From contig CAMMSL010000005.1 of NCBI GenBank assembly GCA_946499505.1, forward strand, positions 1 through 64,000: a stretch of 64,000 nucleotides of DNA. Direction: 5' to 3'. This DNA comes from an uncultured Lachnoclostridium sp. (GTDB lineage: Bacteria; Bacillota; Clostridia; Lachnospirales; Lachnospiraceae). The notes beneath the pieces are model-generated. The model was not told where the DNA came from, ran no database searches, and saw only the letters and a list, made by a program, of their open reading frames with translations. The stretch's first letter is position 1. Each line of letters opens with the position of its first letter. This document shows, in pieces, positions 1 through 8,117 of this stretch. A program made the position numbers and the translations under genes.

Positions 1-624
1 ATGGACGGCGTGGCGGATACGCCGGAAAAGATGGACAGATATATCAAGACCATATATAATAAGGCTAATGAGATGGATCTTCTTATCAATGAGCTGACGC
101 TGTATTCCAAGATCGACACCAACAGAATTCCTTATAATTTTGCGACGATCTCTGCGAAAGAATATTTTGAAGACTGCGCGGAGGATCTGCATATGGAACT
201 GGAGGCGAAGGGCGTATCCTTCAGCTACCGCAATGCCATGGAAGAGGACTGCAAGGTGATCGTAGACCCGGAACAGCTCAGGAGAGTCATCAACAACATC
301 GTATCAAATTCCCTGAAATATATGGATAAGCCGGAGGGAAAGATTACGATGGAGGTAAAGGATGTGGGAGATTTCGTCCAGATCGAACTGGGCGATAACG
401 GAAAGGGGATTGCTGCAAAAGATCTGCCGTATATCTTTGACAGGTTTTATCGGACGGATGCGTCAAGAAATTCGTCCAAGGGAGGAAGCGGCATCGGCCT
501 TTCTATTGTGAAAAAGATCGTCGAGGAGCACGGAGGAAATATCTGGGCTACCAGTGAAGAGGGCGCTGGTACGACAATGTATTTTGTAATCAGAAAATAT
601 CAGGAGGTACCGATTGATGAGTAA
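1..624 (+). CDS. Sensor histidine kinase, C-terminal part (cut by window start)
   Basis: The 207 visible residues hold the end of the dimerisation helix and a full HATPase_c domain. N-box NNIVSNSLKY lies near residue 97, G1 box DNGKGIA near 133, F-box FDRFYR near 147, and G2 box GGSGIGLSIVKKI near 161. The phosphorylated histidine, any HAMP domain and the membrane sensor are missing, so the gene begins outside the window and the ATG at base 1 is not its real start. It would phosphorylate the response regulator that overlaps its 3' end. The order kinase then regulator in one transcript is clear; the signal is unknown. Confidence 0.9.
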   Translation: MDGVADTPEKMDRYIKTIYNKANEMDLLINELTLYSKIDTNRIPYNFATISAKEYFEDCAEDLHMELEAKGVSFSYRNAMEEDCKVIVDPEQLRRVINNIVSNSLKYMDKPEGKITMEVKDVGDFVQIELGDNGKGIAAKDLPYIFDRFYRTDASRNSSKGGSGIGLSIVKKIVEEHGGNIWATSEEGAGTTMYFVIRKYQEVPIDE

Positions 625-1309
625 GCGTATTTTGATCATTGAGGATGAGGAGAGCATCGCTGATCTTGAGAAAGATTATCTGGAGCTGAGCAGTTTCGAG
701 GTGGAGGTCGCCAATGACGGACAGACCGGACTGAAGAAAGGACTTGAAGACGACTTTGATCTGATCATTCTTGATCTGATGCTTCCGGGAGTGGACGGCT
801 TTGAGATCTGCCGTCAGATCCGGGATCAGAAAAACACACCGATCATTATGGTTTCGGCCAAAAAGGATGATATTGACAAGATCAGAGGCTTAGGTCTGGG
901 AGCGGACGATTATATGACAAAACCGTTCAGCCCGAGCGAACTGGTCGCACGAGTAAAGGCACACCTTGCGAGATATGAAAGGCTGATCGGCAGCAATGTG
1001 GAAGAGAATAAAGTCATCGAGATCCGCGGCCTGAAGATTGACACGACAGCGCGTCGCGTGTGGGTAAACGGTGAGGAGAAATCATTTACCACAAAGGAAT
1101 TTGATCTTCTGACCTTTCTTGCAAGTCATCCGAATCATGTGTATACAAAGGAAGAGCTGTTCCGTGAGATCTGGGATATGGAGTCCATCGGAGACATCGC
1201 TACGGTAACCGTGCATATCAAAAAGATCAGAGAGAAGATTGAGTACGATACATCACATCCCCAGTATATCGAGACAATCTGGGGCGTGGGGTACCGGTTT
1301 AAAGTGTAA
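617..1309 (+). CDS. OmpR/PhoB-family response regulator
   Basis: A 230-residue protein with an N-terminal receiver domain (acidic pocket EDEE near residues 9-12, phospho-acceptor D53 in LDLMLPG, K102 in MTKPF) and a C-terminal winged-helix DNA-binding domain ending in WGVGYRFKV, typical of the OmpR class. The ATG at 617 is chosen because AGGAGG at 602-607 is well spaced; a TTG sits just before it. The gene overlaps the end of the kinase gene by 8 bases, so the pair is translationally coupled. A strong terminator follows. The regulated genes cannot be told from sequence. Confidence 0.93.
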   Translation: MSKRILIIEDEESIADLEKDYLELSSFEVEVANDGQTGLKKGLEDDFDLIILDLMLPGVDGFEICRQIRDQKNTPIIMVSAKKDDIDKIRGLGLGADDYMTKPFSPSELVARVKAHLARYERLIGSNVEENKVIEIRGLKIDTTARRVWVNGEEKSFTTKEFDLLTFLASHPNHVYTKEELFREIWDMESIGDIATVTVHIKKIREKIEYDTSHPQYIETIWGVGYRFKV

Positions 1310-1332
1310 AACCCAAAATGAAACAAACATCT

Positions 1333-1383
1333 GCCATCCGGAAATATCAGTTGTGGTATTACCGGATGGCTCTTTTTGTTTTT
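1333..1383 (+). terminator. Intrinsic terminator after the two-component pair
   Basis: Perfect 9-bp stem, 1333-1341 GCCATCCGG with 1362-1370 CCGGATGGC, followed directly by a T-rich tract. It ends the kinase/regulator transcript and separates it from the sigma factor gene. Confidence 0.88.
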
Positions 1384-1485
1384 ATGAAAAGTGTAACAGT
1401 TTACAGGGCCGGAATGTTATATTAGTAGAAGAAATCCTATACAGAAGAGCGAAAATAAGCGCTGCCGGGCAAAGGGGGTGAAGGC

Positions 1486-2013
1486 TTGGAAAAGGAACTG
1501 CTGGAAGAGCTGTATCACAGATACGTACAGGAAATATACAGATATTTGTATGCCATATGCCGGGACAGGCTGATAGCGGAGGATATTCTGCAGGACGTAT
1601 TCTGCAAAGCACTCATCTCACTTCCATCAAGCCATAGAAATGCCCGGGCGTGGCTCTACATGGTGGGGAGAAATCTTCTTTTTAATGAAATGAAAAAACA
1701 AAAGAGGCAGATGTATTCGGAAGATCTGGAAAAAAGAGCGGCAGACAAGACGGGTGGCTCGGACATCTCGGCCGGAGAAAATCCGGAAGAACAGACGATT
1801 AAGAAAGAGGAGAGCGAAATCCTGCGGCAGGCGCTCCTCACGCTGGATTTAAGGAAAAGGGAGATTCTGGTCCTGAGTTATTTTGAACATTTTACTCTGA
1901 AGGAGACGGCTGCGATCATGGGCATATCTTATGAAAATGCAAGGATACTGAGCATGCGGGCAAAACGGGAGATGCGCAGGATAATGGAGGTGAACGGTTA
2001 TGAAATATCATGA
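1486..2013 (+). CDS. ECF-type RNA polymerase sigma factor
   Basis: A 175-residue sigma-70-like protein. The first 75 residues match region 2 (EIYRYLYAICRD, AEDILQDVFCKAL, ARAWLYMVGRNL); a charged linker follows; residues from about 113 match region 4 with a helix-turn-helix (LKETAAIMGISYENARILSMRAKREM). The start is TTG at 1486 with GGGGGTG at 1474-1480. It overlaps the next gene by 14 bases. The neighbour is a membrane protein with the layout of a sigma regulator, so this is an anti-sigma-controlled stress sigma factor. A TGTAAC sequence about 90 bases upstream could belong to a self-recognised promoter, but that is a guess. Confidence 0.9.
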   Translation: MEKELLEELYHRYVQEIYRYLYAICRDRLIAEDILQDVFCKALISLPSSHRNARAWLYMVGRNLLFNEMKKQKRQMYSEDLEKRAADKTGGSDISAGENPEEQTIKKEESEILRQALLTLDLRKREILVLSYFEHFTLKETAAIMGISYENARILSMRAKREMRRIMEVNGYEIS

Positions 2014-3259
2014 ATTACTGGAATTATATAAAAAGAAAGAACTCAGTGGAGAACAGCAGGAGATGGTGGAACAGGATATCGAACGGCATGAGGCCATCAG
2101 CGAGTATCTGTTTGAAAAGGAAGAGGAGGATATTTTACAGGATTCCGGGAAGCTGCCGGAAGAATCTGCTATACGGTTCATAGAGAAAGAAAAAAATGCG
2201 GCAGATGATTTCACAAAGCGTGTGAACCGTGCGGTCCGGCGTGCATTCCTGAAGCTGGGAGCGGCAGTCTGCGCAGTGACATTGGTCGTTGTTCTTCTGG
2301 TCTTGTTTGTGCTCCCGCATGTGGTCTCCTCTTTTTATTATGATCCGGGCAGGATTGTGGGAGAAAGCAGCTATGGAGGGACAACAAATCAGATGAGCCT
2401 CGATCTGGCGGTGTATACGGAACTTGCACTGCCGGGCACTTACAGGGATGATGTACAGGTGGAAGACAGGGGGTACGGAAACTATGATATCAATATCTAT
2501 CAAAGCGTGAGCAGGAGTGGGGAATTTCATCATGTGGCAGGCAGGGTGGAAAAGGACACACTCAGGCTGTATGATCCTAATCTGTTTAACATATCGGCAT
2601 CCAATGTATTCGGCTGGTTCCAGATGAATATGGATTATGACGGAACATTGACACAACTGGCAGAAAACAGCCAGGGAGATTTATTCTATACCCCGGAAAG
2701 CAATGAGCAGTCTGCAGAATATCTGAATCTATTGGATGACAATAAATATTATCTGGCATATGTGACATTGGATCGGATTCTCTCTTATGATGACTTTATC
2801 AGATTCACGGAGAACTACTCGGAACAGGCGGCGGATATCTGGTGTGTGCCGCGGACGGCGGAGGATTCCTATATGCCCGTCGGACGACCTGCGAATCTGG
2901 GATTTTATATCCGGCTGGGACAGTCTTCGATGCTGGAGTGGGATCGAGAGAAATATCCGGATCTGATACTCTGGTCTTTTGATGATCCATCAGAATGGGA
3001 TGAAGCTGAGGAGAAGATAAAAGATGAAACATTTGCGGCGGAGCACTTTGCCGTCATGCTGGACTATATGTCTGAACAGGATGAATTCCTCGGAATGGTG
3101 GGGCAGCAGGCGGGGGAAAAGTACGCTGAGGCTGCAGACTATATCCGGGAAAACGGACTGCAGGTCTATGGGTTTGCCTGTGTGGCTGACAAAGAGACGC
3201 TGCTGGAGCTGAATGCGGAAGAAGCGGTGTTTGGAATTCGTACCGAAGATGCCGGTTAA
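2000..3259 (+). CDS. Membrane anti-sigma factor, sigma-regulator type
   Basis: A 419-residue protein: a charged cytoplasmic N-terminus (about residues 1-83), one strong membrane helix (about 84-107), then a large extracellular part. The layout and the ECF gene immediately upstream match the Sigma_reg_N/Sigma_reg_C family of Firmicutes. In that family the N-terminus holds the sigma factor and the outer domain senses envelope stress. No HxxxCxxC zinc motif is present, so it is not a ZAS-type anti-sigma factor. The ATG at 2000 has GGAGG at 1986-1990 inside the sigma gene, so translation is coupled. The signal is unknown. Confidence 0.8.
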   Translation: MKYHELLELYKKKELSGEQQEMVEQDIERHEAISEYLFEKEEEDILQDSGKLPEESAIRFIEKEKNAADDFTKRVNRAVRRAFLKLGAAVCAVTLVVVLLVLFVLPHVVSSFYYDPGRIVGESSYGGTTNQMSLDLAVYTELALPGTYRDDVQVEDRGYGNYDINIYQSVSRSGEFHHVAGRVEKDTLRLYDPNLFNISASNVFGWFQMNMDYDGTLTQLAENSQGDLFYTPESNEQSAEYLNLLDDNKYYLAYVTLDRILSYDDFIRFTENYSEQAADIWCVPRTAEDSYMPVGRPANLGFYIRLGQSSMLEWDREKYPDLILWSFDDPSEWDEAEEKIKDETFAAEHFAVMLDYMSEQDEFLGMVGQQAGEKYAEAADYIRENGLQVYGFACVADKETLLELNAEEAVFGIRTEDAG

Positions 3260-3265
3260 TTTTAC

Positions 3266-3294
3266 TTGACAAATATATCATCTCGCGATATATT
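3266..3294 (+). promoter_or_regulatory. Promoter of the PadR operon
   Basis: TTGACA at 3266-3271 and TATATT at 3289-3294 with a 17-base spacer. The first operator dyad lies on the spacer and -10 box, so a bound repressor would block polymerase. Confidence 0.75.
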
Positions 3295-3324
3295 ATAATT
3301 ACAATATATCATTTAACGATATAT
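3273..3324 (+). promoter_or_regulatory. Two identical operator dyads, likely PadR sites
   Basis: Dyad 1 (3273-3293) and dyad 2 (3304-3324) are both ATATATC-N7-GATATAT. Their starts are 31 bases apart, about three helical turns. PadR-family repressors bind AT-rich dyads of this kind and usually control themselves. Confidence 0.75.
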
Positions 3325-3379
3325 CGGAAGACGAAAAACAATTTACTGGTTTTAGAGAATTCCAGCAGAAAGGAGTGGG

Positions 3380-3715
3380 ATGATGTCAGAAAAAGAAACA
3401 CCGTTGACAGAAGCGTTTTTCTATATTTTACTGGCGCTCAGGCGGCCGAACCACGGTTACGGTGTTATTCAGGAAGTGGAGGAACTGACGAAAGGCCGGG
3501 TGGTTCTCGGCGCCGGCACACTGTACGGAGCGCTGCAGACTATGCAGAAGAGAGGCTGGATCAGGATCTACAGTCAGGATACGGAATCAAGGAAAAAGAA
3601 AGAGTATATTATCACAGATACAGGACGGAGTGTATTTGAAGCCGAAAGAAACCGGCTCGCGGAACTGCTTGACAATGCAAAGCTCATGGAGGTGGAGGGC
3701 GATGATCAGATTTAG
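3380..3715 (+). CDS. PadR-family transcriptional regulator
   Basis: A 111-residue winged-helix protein. LTEAFFYILLALRRPNHGYG is the family signature, followed by a recognition region with GTLYGALQTMQKRGWI and the wing with RKKKEYIITDTGR. Short PadR proteins of this size lack the long C-terminal dimer domain of the type protein. Starts at 3380 and 3383 are both possible; AAGGAG lies just upstream. It overlaps the DUF2812 gene by 14 bases, a pairing common in Firmicutes in which PadR controls the membrane partner. The two upstream dyads suggest autoregulation. Confidence 0.92.
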   Translation: MMSEKETPLTEAFFYILLALRRPNHGYGVIQEVEELTKGRVVLGAGTLYGALQTMQKRGWIRIYSQDTESRKKKEYIITDTGRSVFEAERNRLAELLDNAKLMEVEGDDQI

Positions 3716-4394
3716 ACTGTATTTTGATAAAGATAAAGAAACTGCATGGCTCAATGAGATGTCCGGGCGAGGATGGGCGATGAATGGATTTTTTGCAGGT
3801 TTCTACAGATTTGAAAAGTGTGATCCGGGAGAGTATATATATCAGATTGATTTTGGGGATGAAATGTATCATGTCAGCGATGAATATCGCGGATTAATGG
3901 AAGATATTGGTGCCGAGATCGTTACACTTTGGGGTTACTGGATCATTCTGCGCAAGCGGGCTGCGGACGGACCGTTTGAACTGTATACGGATCCCGAATC
4001 AATGATCGAGCATTATACGAAAATACGCAGGATGTTTAAAGCTGTGACAATTCTGGAATTAGTAGGACTTTTTATAGAGGTGGGATGCGGGATGGCCGGA
4101 AATATGTTCGGATGGGCATTTGCCGTTCTCATTGCAGCACTGGTTCTCGTATGTATAAATGCGGTGGTCCGGACAAATGAGGTGATTGCAGAGCTGGAGG
4201 AACAAAAGAGCGGGATTGCGGCAGAAAAGAATGGCAGATATATTTCTGTACTGCTTCCGATCGGACTTCTGATTAACAGCGGCATGATCATGATAGAGGA
4301 ATCAGTCTCGTCGCTTATCAGTTATCCGGTGCACATTTTCGCAATCATTATGATGGCTGCAGGTCTCGTGAAGACGATGCGAAAGAGGAGTTAA
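3702..4394 (+). CDS. DUF2812 membrane protein
   Basis: A 230-residue protein. The first 95 residues form a soluble domain typical of DUF2812 (FRLYFDKDKETAWLNEMSGRGW; later YQIDFGD), followed by about four hydrophobic helices. The ATG at 3702 is preferred over an upstream in-frame ATG because GGAGGTGGAGG precedes it and the family sequence begins here. It lies in the PadR operon. Such proteins are regularly paired with PadR regulators, but their biochemical role is unknown. Confidence 0.85.
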   Translation: MIRFRLYFDKDKETAWLNEMSGRGWAMNGFFAGFYRFEKCDPGEYIYQIDFGDEMYHVSDEYRGLMEDIGAEIVTLWGYWIILRKRAADGPFELYTDPESMIEHYTKIRRMFKAVTILELVGLFIEVGCGMAGNMFGWAFAVLIAALVLVCINAVVRTNEVIAELEEQKSGIAAEKNGRYISVLLPIGLLINSGMIMIEESVSSLISYPVHIFAIIMMAAGLVKTMRKRS

Positions 4395-4465
4395 GCGGGA
4401 AAAGAAAGGCTGGGTATCTGTCATCCGTTAATAGCAGATCAGGTATAAAGATTCATAGAATTTTG

Positions 4466-4474
4466 TGCTATAAT
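4466..4474 (+). promoter_or_regulatory. Extended -10 promoter element
   Basis: TGCTATAAT is an extended -10 box about 80 bases before the flavin reductase-like gene. No good -35 box is visible, which is common for extended -10 promoters. Confidence 0.5.
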
Positions 4475-4552
4475 GAAAGGGCAGTTTATTGTATATCATC
4501 GGACAGAGAAATATACCAGATCTCTGTCATGGGAAAGACAGGAGGAGTCATA

Positions 4553-5119
4553 ATGCGTAAAAATCTTGGAGCTAATCCGTATGTGTATCCCCAGCCGGTG
4601 CTGATCGTGGCGACCTACGGCGAGGATGGAACTGTTGATGCAATGAACGTGGCCTATGGCGGGATCGTGAATTCTAATCGTATTCAGATCAATATCGGCG
4701 TGCGGCACAAAACATCGGATAATATTAAATTGAGAAATGCATTCACAGTCGGGATTGCGGACGAGAAAAATCTTGTGGCGGCAGACTATGTGGGGATTGT
4801 ATCCGGCCACGACGTGCCAGATAAGATTGAGAAATCAGGTTTTCACACCGTAAAGAGTGAGTTTGTGGATGCTCCGGTGATCGAAGAACTTCCAATTTCG
4901 CTTGAGTGTAAAGTGGAAGAGATCAACCAGTACAATGCCACGCTGCGCATTGTGGCAGAGATTGTTAATGTGAGTGCAGACGAAAATATTCTGGACGGAG
5001 ACGGGAAGATTGATCCGGAGAAGCTTCATGCCATATCTTATGATCCAGCAAATCATACTTATCTGAGAGTGGGTGGAAAGGCAGGCACTGCATTTTCGGA
5101 CGGAAACAAACTGAAATAA
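4553..5119 (+). CDS. Flavin reductase-like / flavoredoxin domain protein
   Basis: A 188-residue protein of the FMN-binding split-barrel (flavin reductase-like) family. The N-terminus MRKNLGANPYVYPQPVLIVA, the substrate-pocket segment VAYGGIVNSNRIQINIGVRHKTSDN and the segment FTVGIADEKNLVAADYVGIVSG fit flavoredoxin-type proteins. These bind FMN and pass electrons or reduce flavins in the cytoplasm. The ATG at 4553 has AGGAGGAG upstream; an earlier in-frame ATG lacks a ribosome site. It is a single-gene unit with its own promoter and terminator. The partner is unknown. Confidence 0.85.
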   Translation: MRKNLGANPYVYPQPVLIVATYGEDGTVDAMNVAYGGIVNSNRIQINIGVRHKTSDNIKLRNAFTVGIADEKNLVAADYVGIVSGHDVPDKIEKSGFHTVKSEFVDAPVIEELPISLECKVEEINQYNATLRIVAEIVNVSADENILDGDGKIDPEKLHAISYDPANHTYLRVGGKAGTAFSDGNKLK

Positions 5120-5127
5120 TAGGAAAC

Positions 5128-5172
5128 GGCAGGCTGTTCCGGCGTACTTACGCCGGACTGCCTGCCTCTTTT
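5128..5172 (+). terminator. Convergent terminator overlapping the next gene's end
   Basis: A two-part stem: 5128-5133 GGCAGG with 5161-5166 CCTGCC, and an inner stem TCCGGCG with CGCCGGA. On the plus strand it is followed by TCTTTTAATTTT. It overlaps the last codons of the minus-strand gene ending at 5148. Confidence 0.8.
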
Positions 5173-6455
5173 AATTTTATCTCAAGCAATTCTCTGATCA
5201 TATTCTGAACAGCTTCTGTTCCTATTTCCGTATTGACGGTGAGATCATAATTCTGCGCCCGGCCCCAGATGCGGCGGGTGTAGTAGCGATAATTGTCAGA
5301 ACGTCTGCGGTCCATTCTGCGGACTTTCTGAAGGGCGTCTTCTCTGGAAAGATTTTCCGTTTTCATAATACGTTCCGTGCGAAAATCTTCCGAAGCGTGC
5401 AGATAAACTTTCAGAGTATCAGGCCGGTCGCGAAGCACATAATCCGCGCAGCGCCCTACGATCACACAGTTTCCTTTCTCTGCCAGATCCCGGATAACTT
5501 TTGCCTCAGACTCGAAAATCTCATCGCGCGGGGATTCCTGAGTCTCTGAATATACATACATCTGGCTCATAAGGTCGTAGAGGAAACTGTTGGTCATGTT
5601 TTCTTCTCTGTCTTTGATAAACTGCGGATCGTAACCGGTAGAGCCTGCGGTCATCTGAATGATCTCGTTATCATAGAAATGATATCCCAGTTTTTCAGCA
5701 AGTGCTTTCCCAATATCGTGTCCTCCGCTGCCATACTGCCGTCCGATTACAATGACGGGGAGAGGAGAGGAACAGGTATTGTCAGAAGCAGAAACCGTTG
5801 CGGGCTGCTGTCCTTCATTTGAATGGAAGAGCAATGCATCGAGAAAAGAGAGTTTTCTCCCGAACAGTCTGGCAATGAAACCGACCAGAAGTGCGGCGAT
5901 GATCGTTCCCTCTCTGACACCGTCCAGGCGATGCGCAAAGATCAGTGAGAGTACAGCGGCGATGACAGTGAGCGATACATCGAAAGCAACTTTTGTCGTA
6001 CCGAATTCGGTCTTCCATGTGGAGGAGACGGCCCGGACAAAGGATTCGCCCGGCAGCATTGCCACATTTGCCAGTACTTCTGTGTATACGCCGAAGCCCA
6101 GGATCAGACAGCCGACAAGAAGATAGATTACACTGGATATGTACGACTGCGGATCGACGAAGAAAAGCATCACCATAGTCAGGTCGATAAAGTATCCGAA
6201 CAGGATTGAGATCGGGATCTGCAGCAGATGCTCTGCTTTAAAGTTCCTGCGAAGTATGATGAGCTGGATCAGGATCAGCAGGAGGCTGAATGCAATTGTG
6301 AACTGCCCGAGCGTAAACGGAAAGTTCAGGCTGAGTACATAAGGAATCGAAGAGATCGGAGAGGTCCCCAGATCAGCTTTTGTGATCAGACTGACGCCCA
6401 GTGAATTTATGAAAAGTCCGATCAGAAATACAATATAGCGCTTTAGTTTTCCCAT
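5148..6455 (-). CDS. YczE-like membrane protein fused to cytidylate-kinase-like domain
   Basis: A 435-residue two-domain protein. Residues 1 to about 205 hold five or six membrane helices with the YczE/YitT-type start (LFINSLGVSLITKADLGTSPISS). A Ser/Ala-rich linker follows. From about 232 the protein is a cytidylate-kinase-like P-loop domain (IGRQYGSGGHDIGKALAEKLG, later CVIVGRCADYVLR). The kinase-like family copies the fold of CMP kinase but its substrate is not established, so I would not call it cmk. It lies downstream of a MarR gene in the same direction. A stand-alone paralogue of the kinase domain lies at 14764-15381. Confidence 0.85.
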   Translation of the reverse strand: MGKLKRYIVFLIGLFINSLGVSLITKADLGTSPISSIPYVLSLNFPFTLGQFTIAFSLLLILIQLIILRRNFKAEHLLQIPISILFGYFIDLTMVMLFFVDPQSYISSVIYLLVGCLILGFGVYTEVLANVAMLPGESFVRAVSSTWKTEFGTTKVAFDVSLTVIAAVLSLIFAHRLDGVREGTIIAALLVGFIARLFGRKLSFLDALLFHSNEGQQPATVSASDNTCSSPLPVIVIGRQYGSGGHDIGKALAEKLGYHFYDNEIIQMTAGSTGYDPQFIKDREENMTNSFLYDLMSQMYVYSETQESPRDEIFESEAKVIRDLAEKGNCVIVGRCADYVLRDRPDTLKVYLHASEDFRTERIMKTENLSREDALQKVRRMDRRRSDNYRYYTRRIWGRAQNYDLTVNTEIGTEAVQNMIRELLEIKLKEAGSPA

Positions 6456-6533
6456 GATTAAGTCATTCCTTTTCTTTATAGATGTATATGTTGTGTTTGT
6501 GTATTGGCAAAAAGAGAATAAGTTACCATACGG

Positions 6534-6953
6534 CTATAAATGAGCTGTGTTTTTATAAATCTTCTGGAACAGATCCATAAAGTTCTCTCTGTCTTCTGCA
6601 GAGATATCACTGAAAGCTTCCTCCTCCAGTTCATTGAAGGCATCTGTTACCAGTTTTAACTTTGATTTTCCTAAATCTGTCATGAAAACATAAAAGCTTC
6701 TGCGGTTGCCTCCGAGCATACGGCGCTCTACAAGTCCGATTTCTTCCATGCGGTTTAAGAGCGTAGTGAGAGTGCCCGGTTCGATATGACAACCGTGTGC
6801 GATGTCTTTCTGACTGGCGCCGTCGTGGTCTTTCAGGTAGTCAAGAACCTTGGGCTGCCCGCTGGTCAGACCGGTGCCCTTGAGTTTTGCGATAAGCTTC
6901 TTCTGGAATATGGAATGTTCCGCCATAACAAGATAGTGGAAAGAGCTGCTCAT
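6534..6953 (-). CDS. MarR-family transcriptional regulator
   Basis: A 139-residue winged-helix protein. The helix-turn-helix is GASQKDIAHGCHIEPGTLTTLLNRMEEIGLVERR and the wing is MLGGNRRSFYVFMTDLGK, both classic MarR features. It is the first gene of a minus-strand unit with the YczE-kinase fusion 78 bases downstream. Nested palindromes just upstream look like its own operator. The ligand is unknown. Confidence 0.9.
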   Translation of the reverse strand: MSSSFHYLVMAEHSIFQKKLIAKLKGTGLTSGQPKVLDYLKDHDGASQKDIAHGCHIEPGTLTTLLNRMEEIGLVERRMLGGNRRSFYVFMTDLGKSKLKLVTDAFNELEEEAFSDISAEDRENFMDLFQKIYKNTAHL

Positions 6954-6982
6954 GCCAATATCTCTCCTTTCATGTCAAAAAA

Positions 6983-7017
6983 ATAATTTGAATACAAATA
7001 GTTTGAATTCAAATTAT
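6983..7017 (-). promoter_or_regulatory. Nested palindromic operator upstream of MarR gene
   Basis: Three dyads are packed together: ATTTG-AATA-CAAAT (6986-6999), the perfect palindrome TTTGAATTCAAA (7002-7013), and outer arms ATAATTTG (6983-6990) with CAAATTAT (7010-7017). MarR-family dimers bind AT-rich palindromes of this size, so autoregulation is likely. Confidence 0.65.
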
Positions 7018-7601
7018 ATACAACAATAACTATTATAGGAAGATGATGAAATATGTCAAGAGTAAATTGTAATGACGGGAAATGATGTAATGATCATAAA
7101 GATATGAAATGGAAATATGTTTTGTACGACAGTTTTCTCCAGTACCGGCCGGAAAAGCATAATAAAAATCCACTGTATCGATTTCCTTTTCGTACAGTGG
7201 ATTTTCAGCTTATTCCATCCATTGGATCTTGCCTCCTTTATTTAATTTATTATCTATGTAAAACTATTCTTTTGAATAGTGTTTTCTGTATTTAAATTAC
7301 CTTCCCATTGGACTATACCTCTTTTCTTTTATATTATGGAGTTTCAATTAAGTTTTCGGTGGTCCGTCCTCCTTATCTTTAGTTTTTCTTTCTTTTGATG
7401 TCATTATAATAACTCATAACAAAGAAAATGTCAATATAAAATCTGATAAAAAATATAATAATATTAAATTTTCAAAATATTCAGAAATAATAAGCAAAAT
7501 AACAGATATACAAAAATGAAATTCAAAGGTATAATCGTGGCAGAGAAAGATGAGTAACATTATAGGCTTTGTGCTTAGAAATGATCGGAGGACGGATTCA
7601 T
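7018..7601. other. AT-rich gene-free stretch with two hairpins
   Basis: No convincing coding region. Two inverted repeats stand out. One is a perfect 13-bp stem, 7165-7177 with 7193-7205, around a 15-base loop. The other is a perfect 7-bp stem ACTATTC-TTTT-GAATAGT at 7263-7280. The first reads as a terminator on the minus strand, where a T-rich tract follows. The short AT-rich open frames here have no ribosome sites worth trusting. Confidence 0.5.
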
Positions 7602-8117
7602 ATGAAAATAGCAGTACTTTCAGATACACATGGACTCCTGCGCCCGGAAGTAAAGAAAATTATTTCAGAATGTGATGCAGTGTTTCATGCAGGTGATATC
7701 AATTCGCAGAAAATCATAGATGAAATGAAGACAGCGGCAAAACCGAAGGCCCCGTTTTATATCGTGCGTGGTAATAACGACAAGGAGTGGGCGGAAAAAC
7801 TGCCGCATTATGAAGAATTTACCCTGGCAGGAGTAAATTTTTACATGGTACATAATAAAAAAGATATTCCGGCTGATCCGGGAGACAGACAGATCGTCAT
7901 ATTCGGACATTCCCATAAATATCTGGAAGAGATCCGGGACGGACGGCTGTGGCTGAATCCGGGGAGCTGCGGGAAACGGAGATTTAATCAGGATATTACA
8001 ATGGCGGTTTTGGTTATAGAAGACGGAACGTGGAGCGTGGAGCGGATCGATATTCCGCATGAGGTGCCCTCCGGGGAAAAGCAGAAGAGACAGAAGGCGG
8101 ATGGTGCGGAAAGATGA
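7602..8117 (+). CDS. YfcE/MJ0936-type metallophosphoesterase
   Basis: A 171-residue calcineurin-like phosphoesterase with the metal ligands in order: DTH in LSDTHG near residue 8, GDIN near 37, GNND near 62, and GHSH near 103. These proteins are two-metal phosphodiesterases of the cytoplasm. The ATG at 7602 follows GGAGGAC at the proper distance; an in-frame ATG further up does not. The stop overlaps the start of the VanZ gene (ATGA), so both are in one operon. The natural substrate is unknown. Confidence 0.9.
   Translation: MKIAVLSDTHGLLRPEVKKIISECDAVFHAGDINSQKIIDEMKTAAKPKAPFYIVRGNNDKEWAEKLPHYEEFTLAGVNFYMVHNKKDIPADPGDRQIVIFGHSHKYLEEIRDGRLWLNPGSCGKRRFNQDITMAVLVIEDGTWSVERIDIPHEVPSGEKQKRQKADGAER

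Noticed and set aside
5752-6126. Plus-strand frame of 124 residues
   Set aside because: Antisense to the middle of the YczE-kinase fusion, with no ribosome site or family resemblance.
7205-7260. Very short minus-strand peptide (MDGIS) after a strong AGGAGG
   Set aside because: Five codons only; no neighbouring gene to couple to, and no support beyond the ribosome site.
7414-7629. Minus-strand hydrophobic frame of 71 residues
   Set aside because: AT-rich chance frame that overlaps the ribosome site and start of the phosphoesterase gene.
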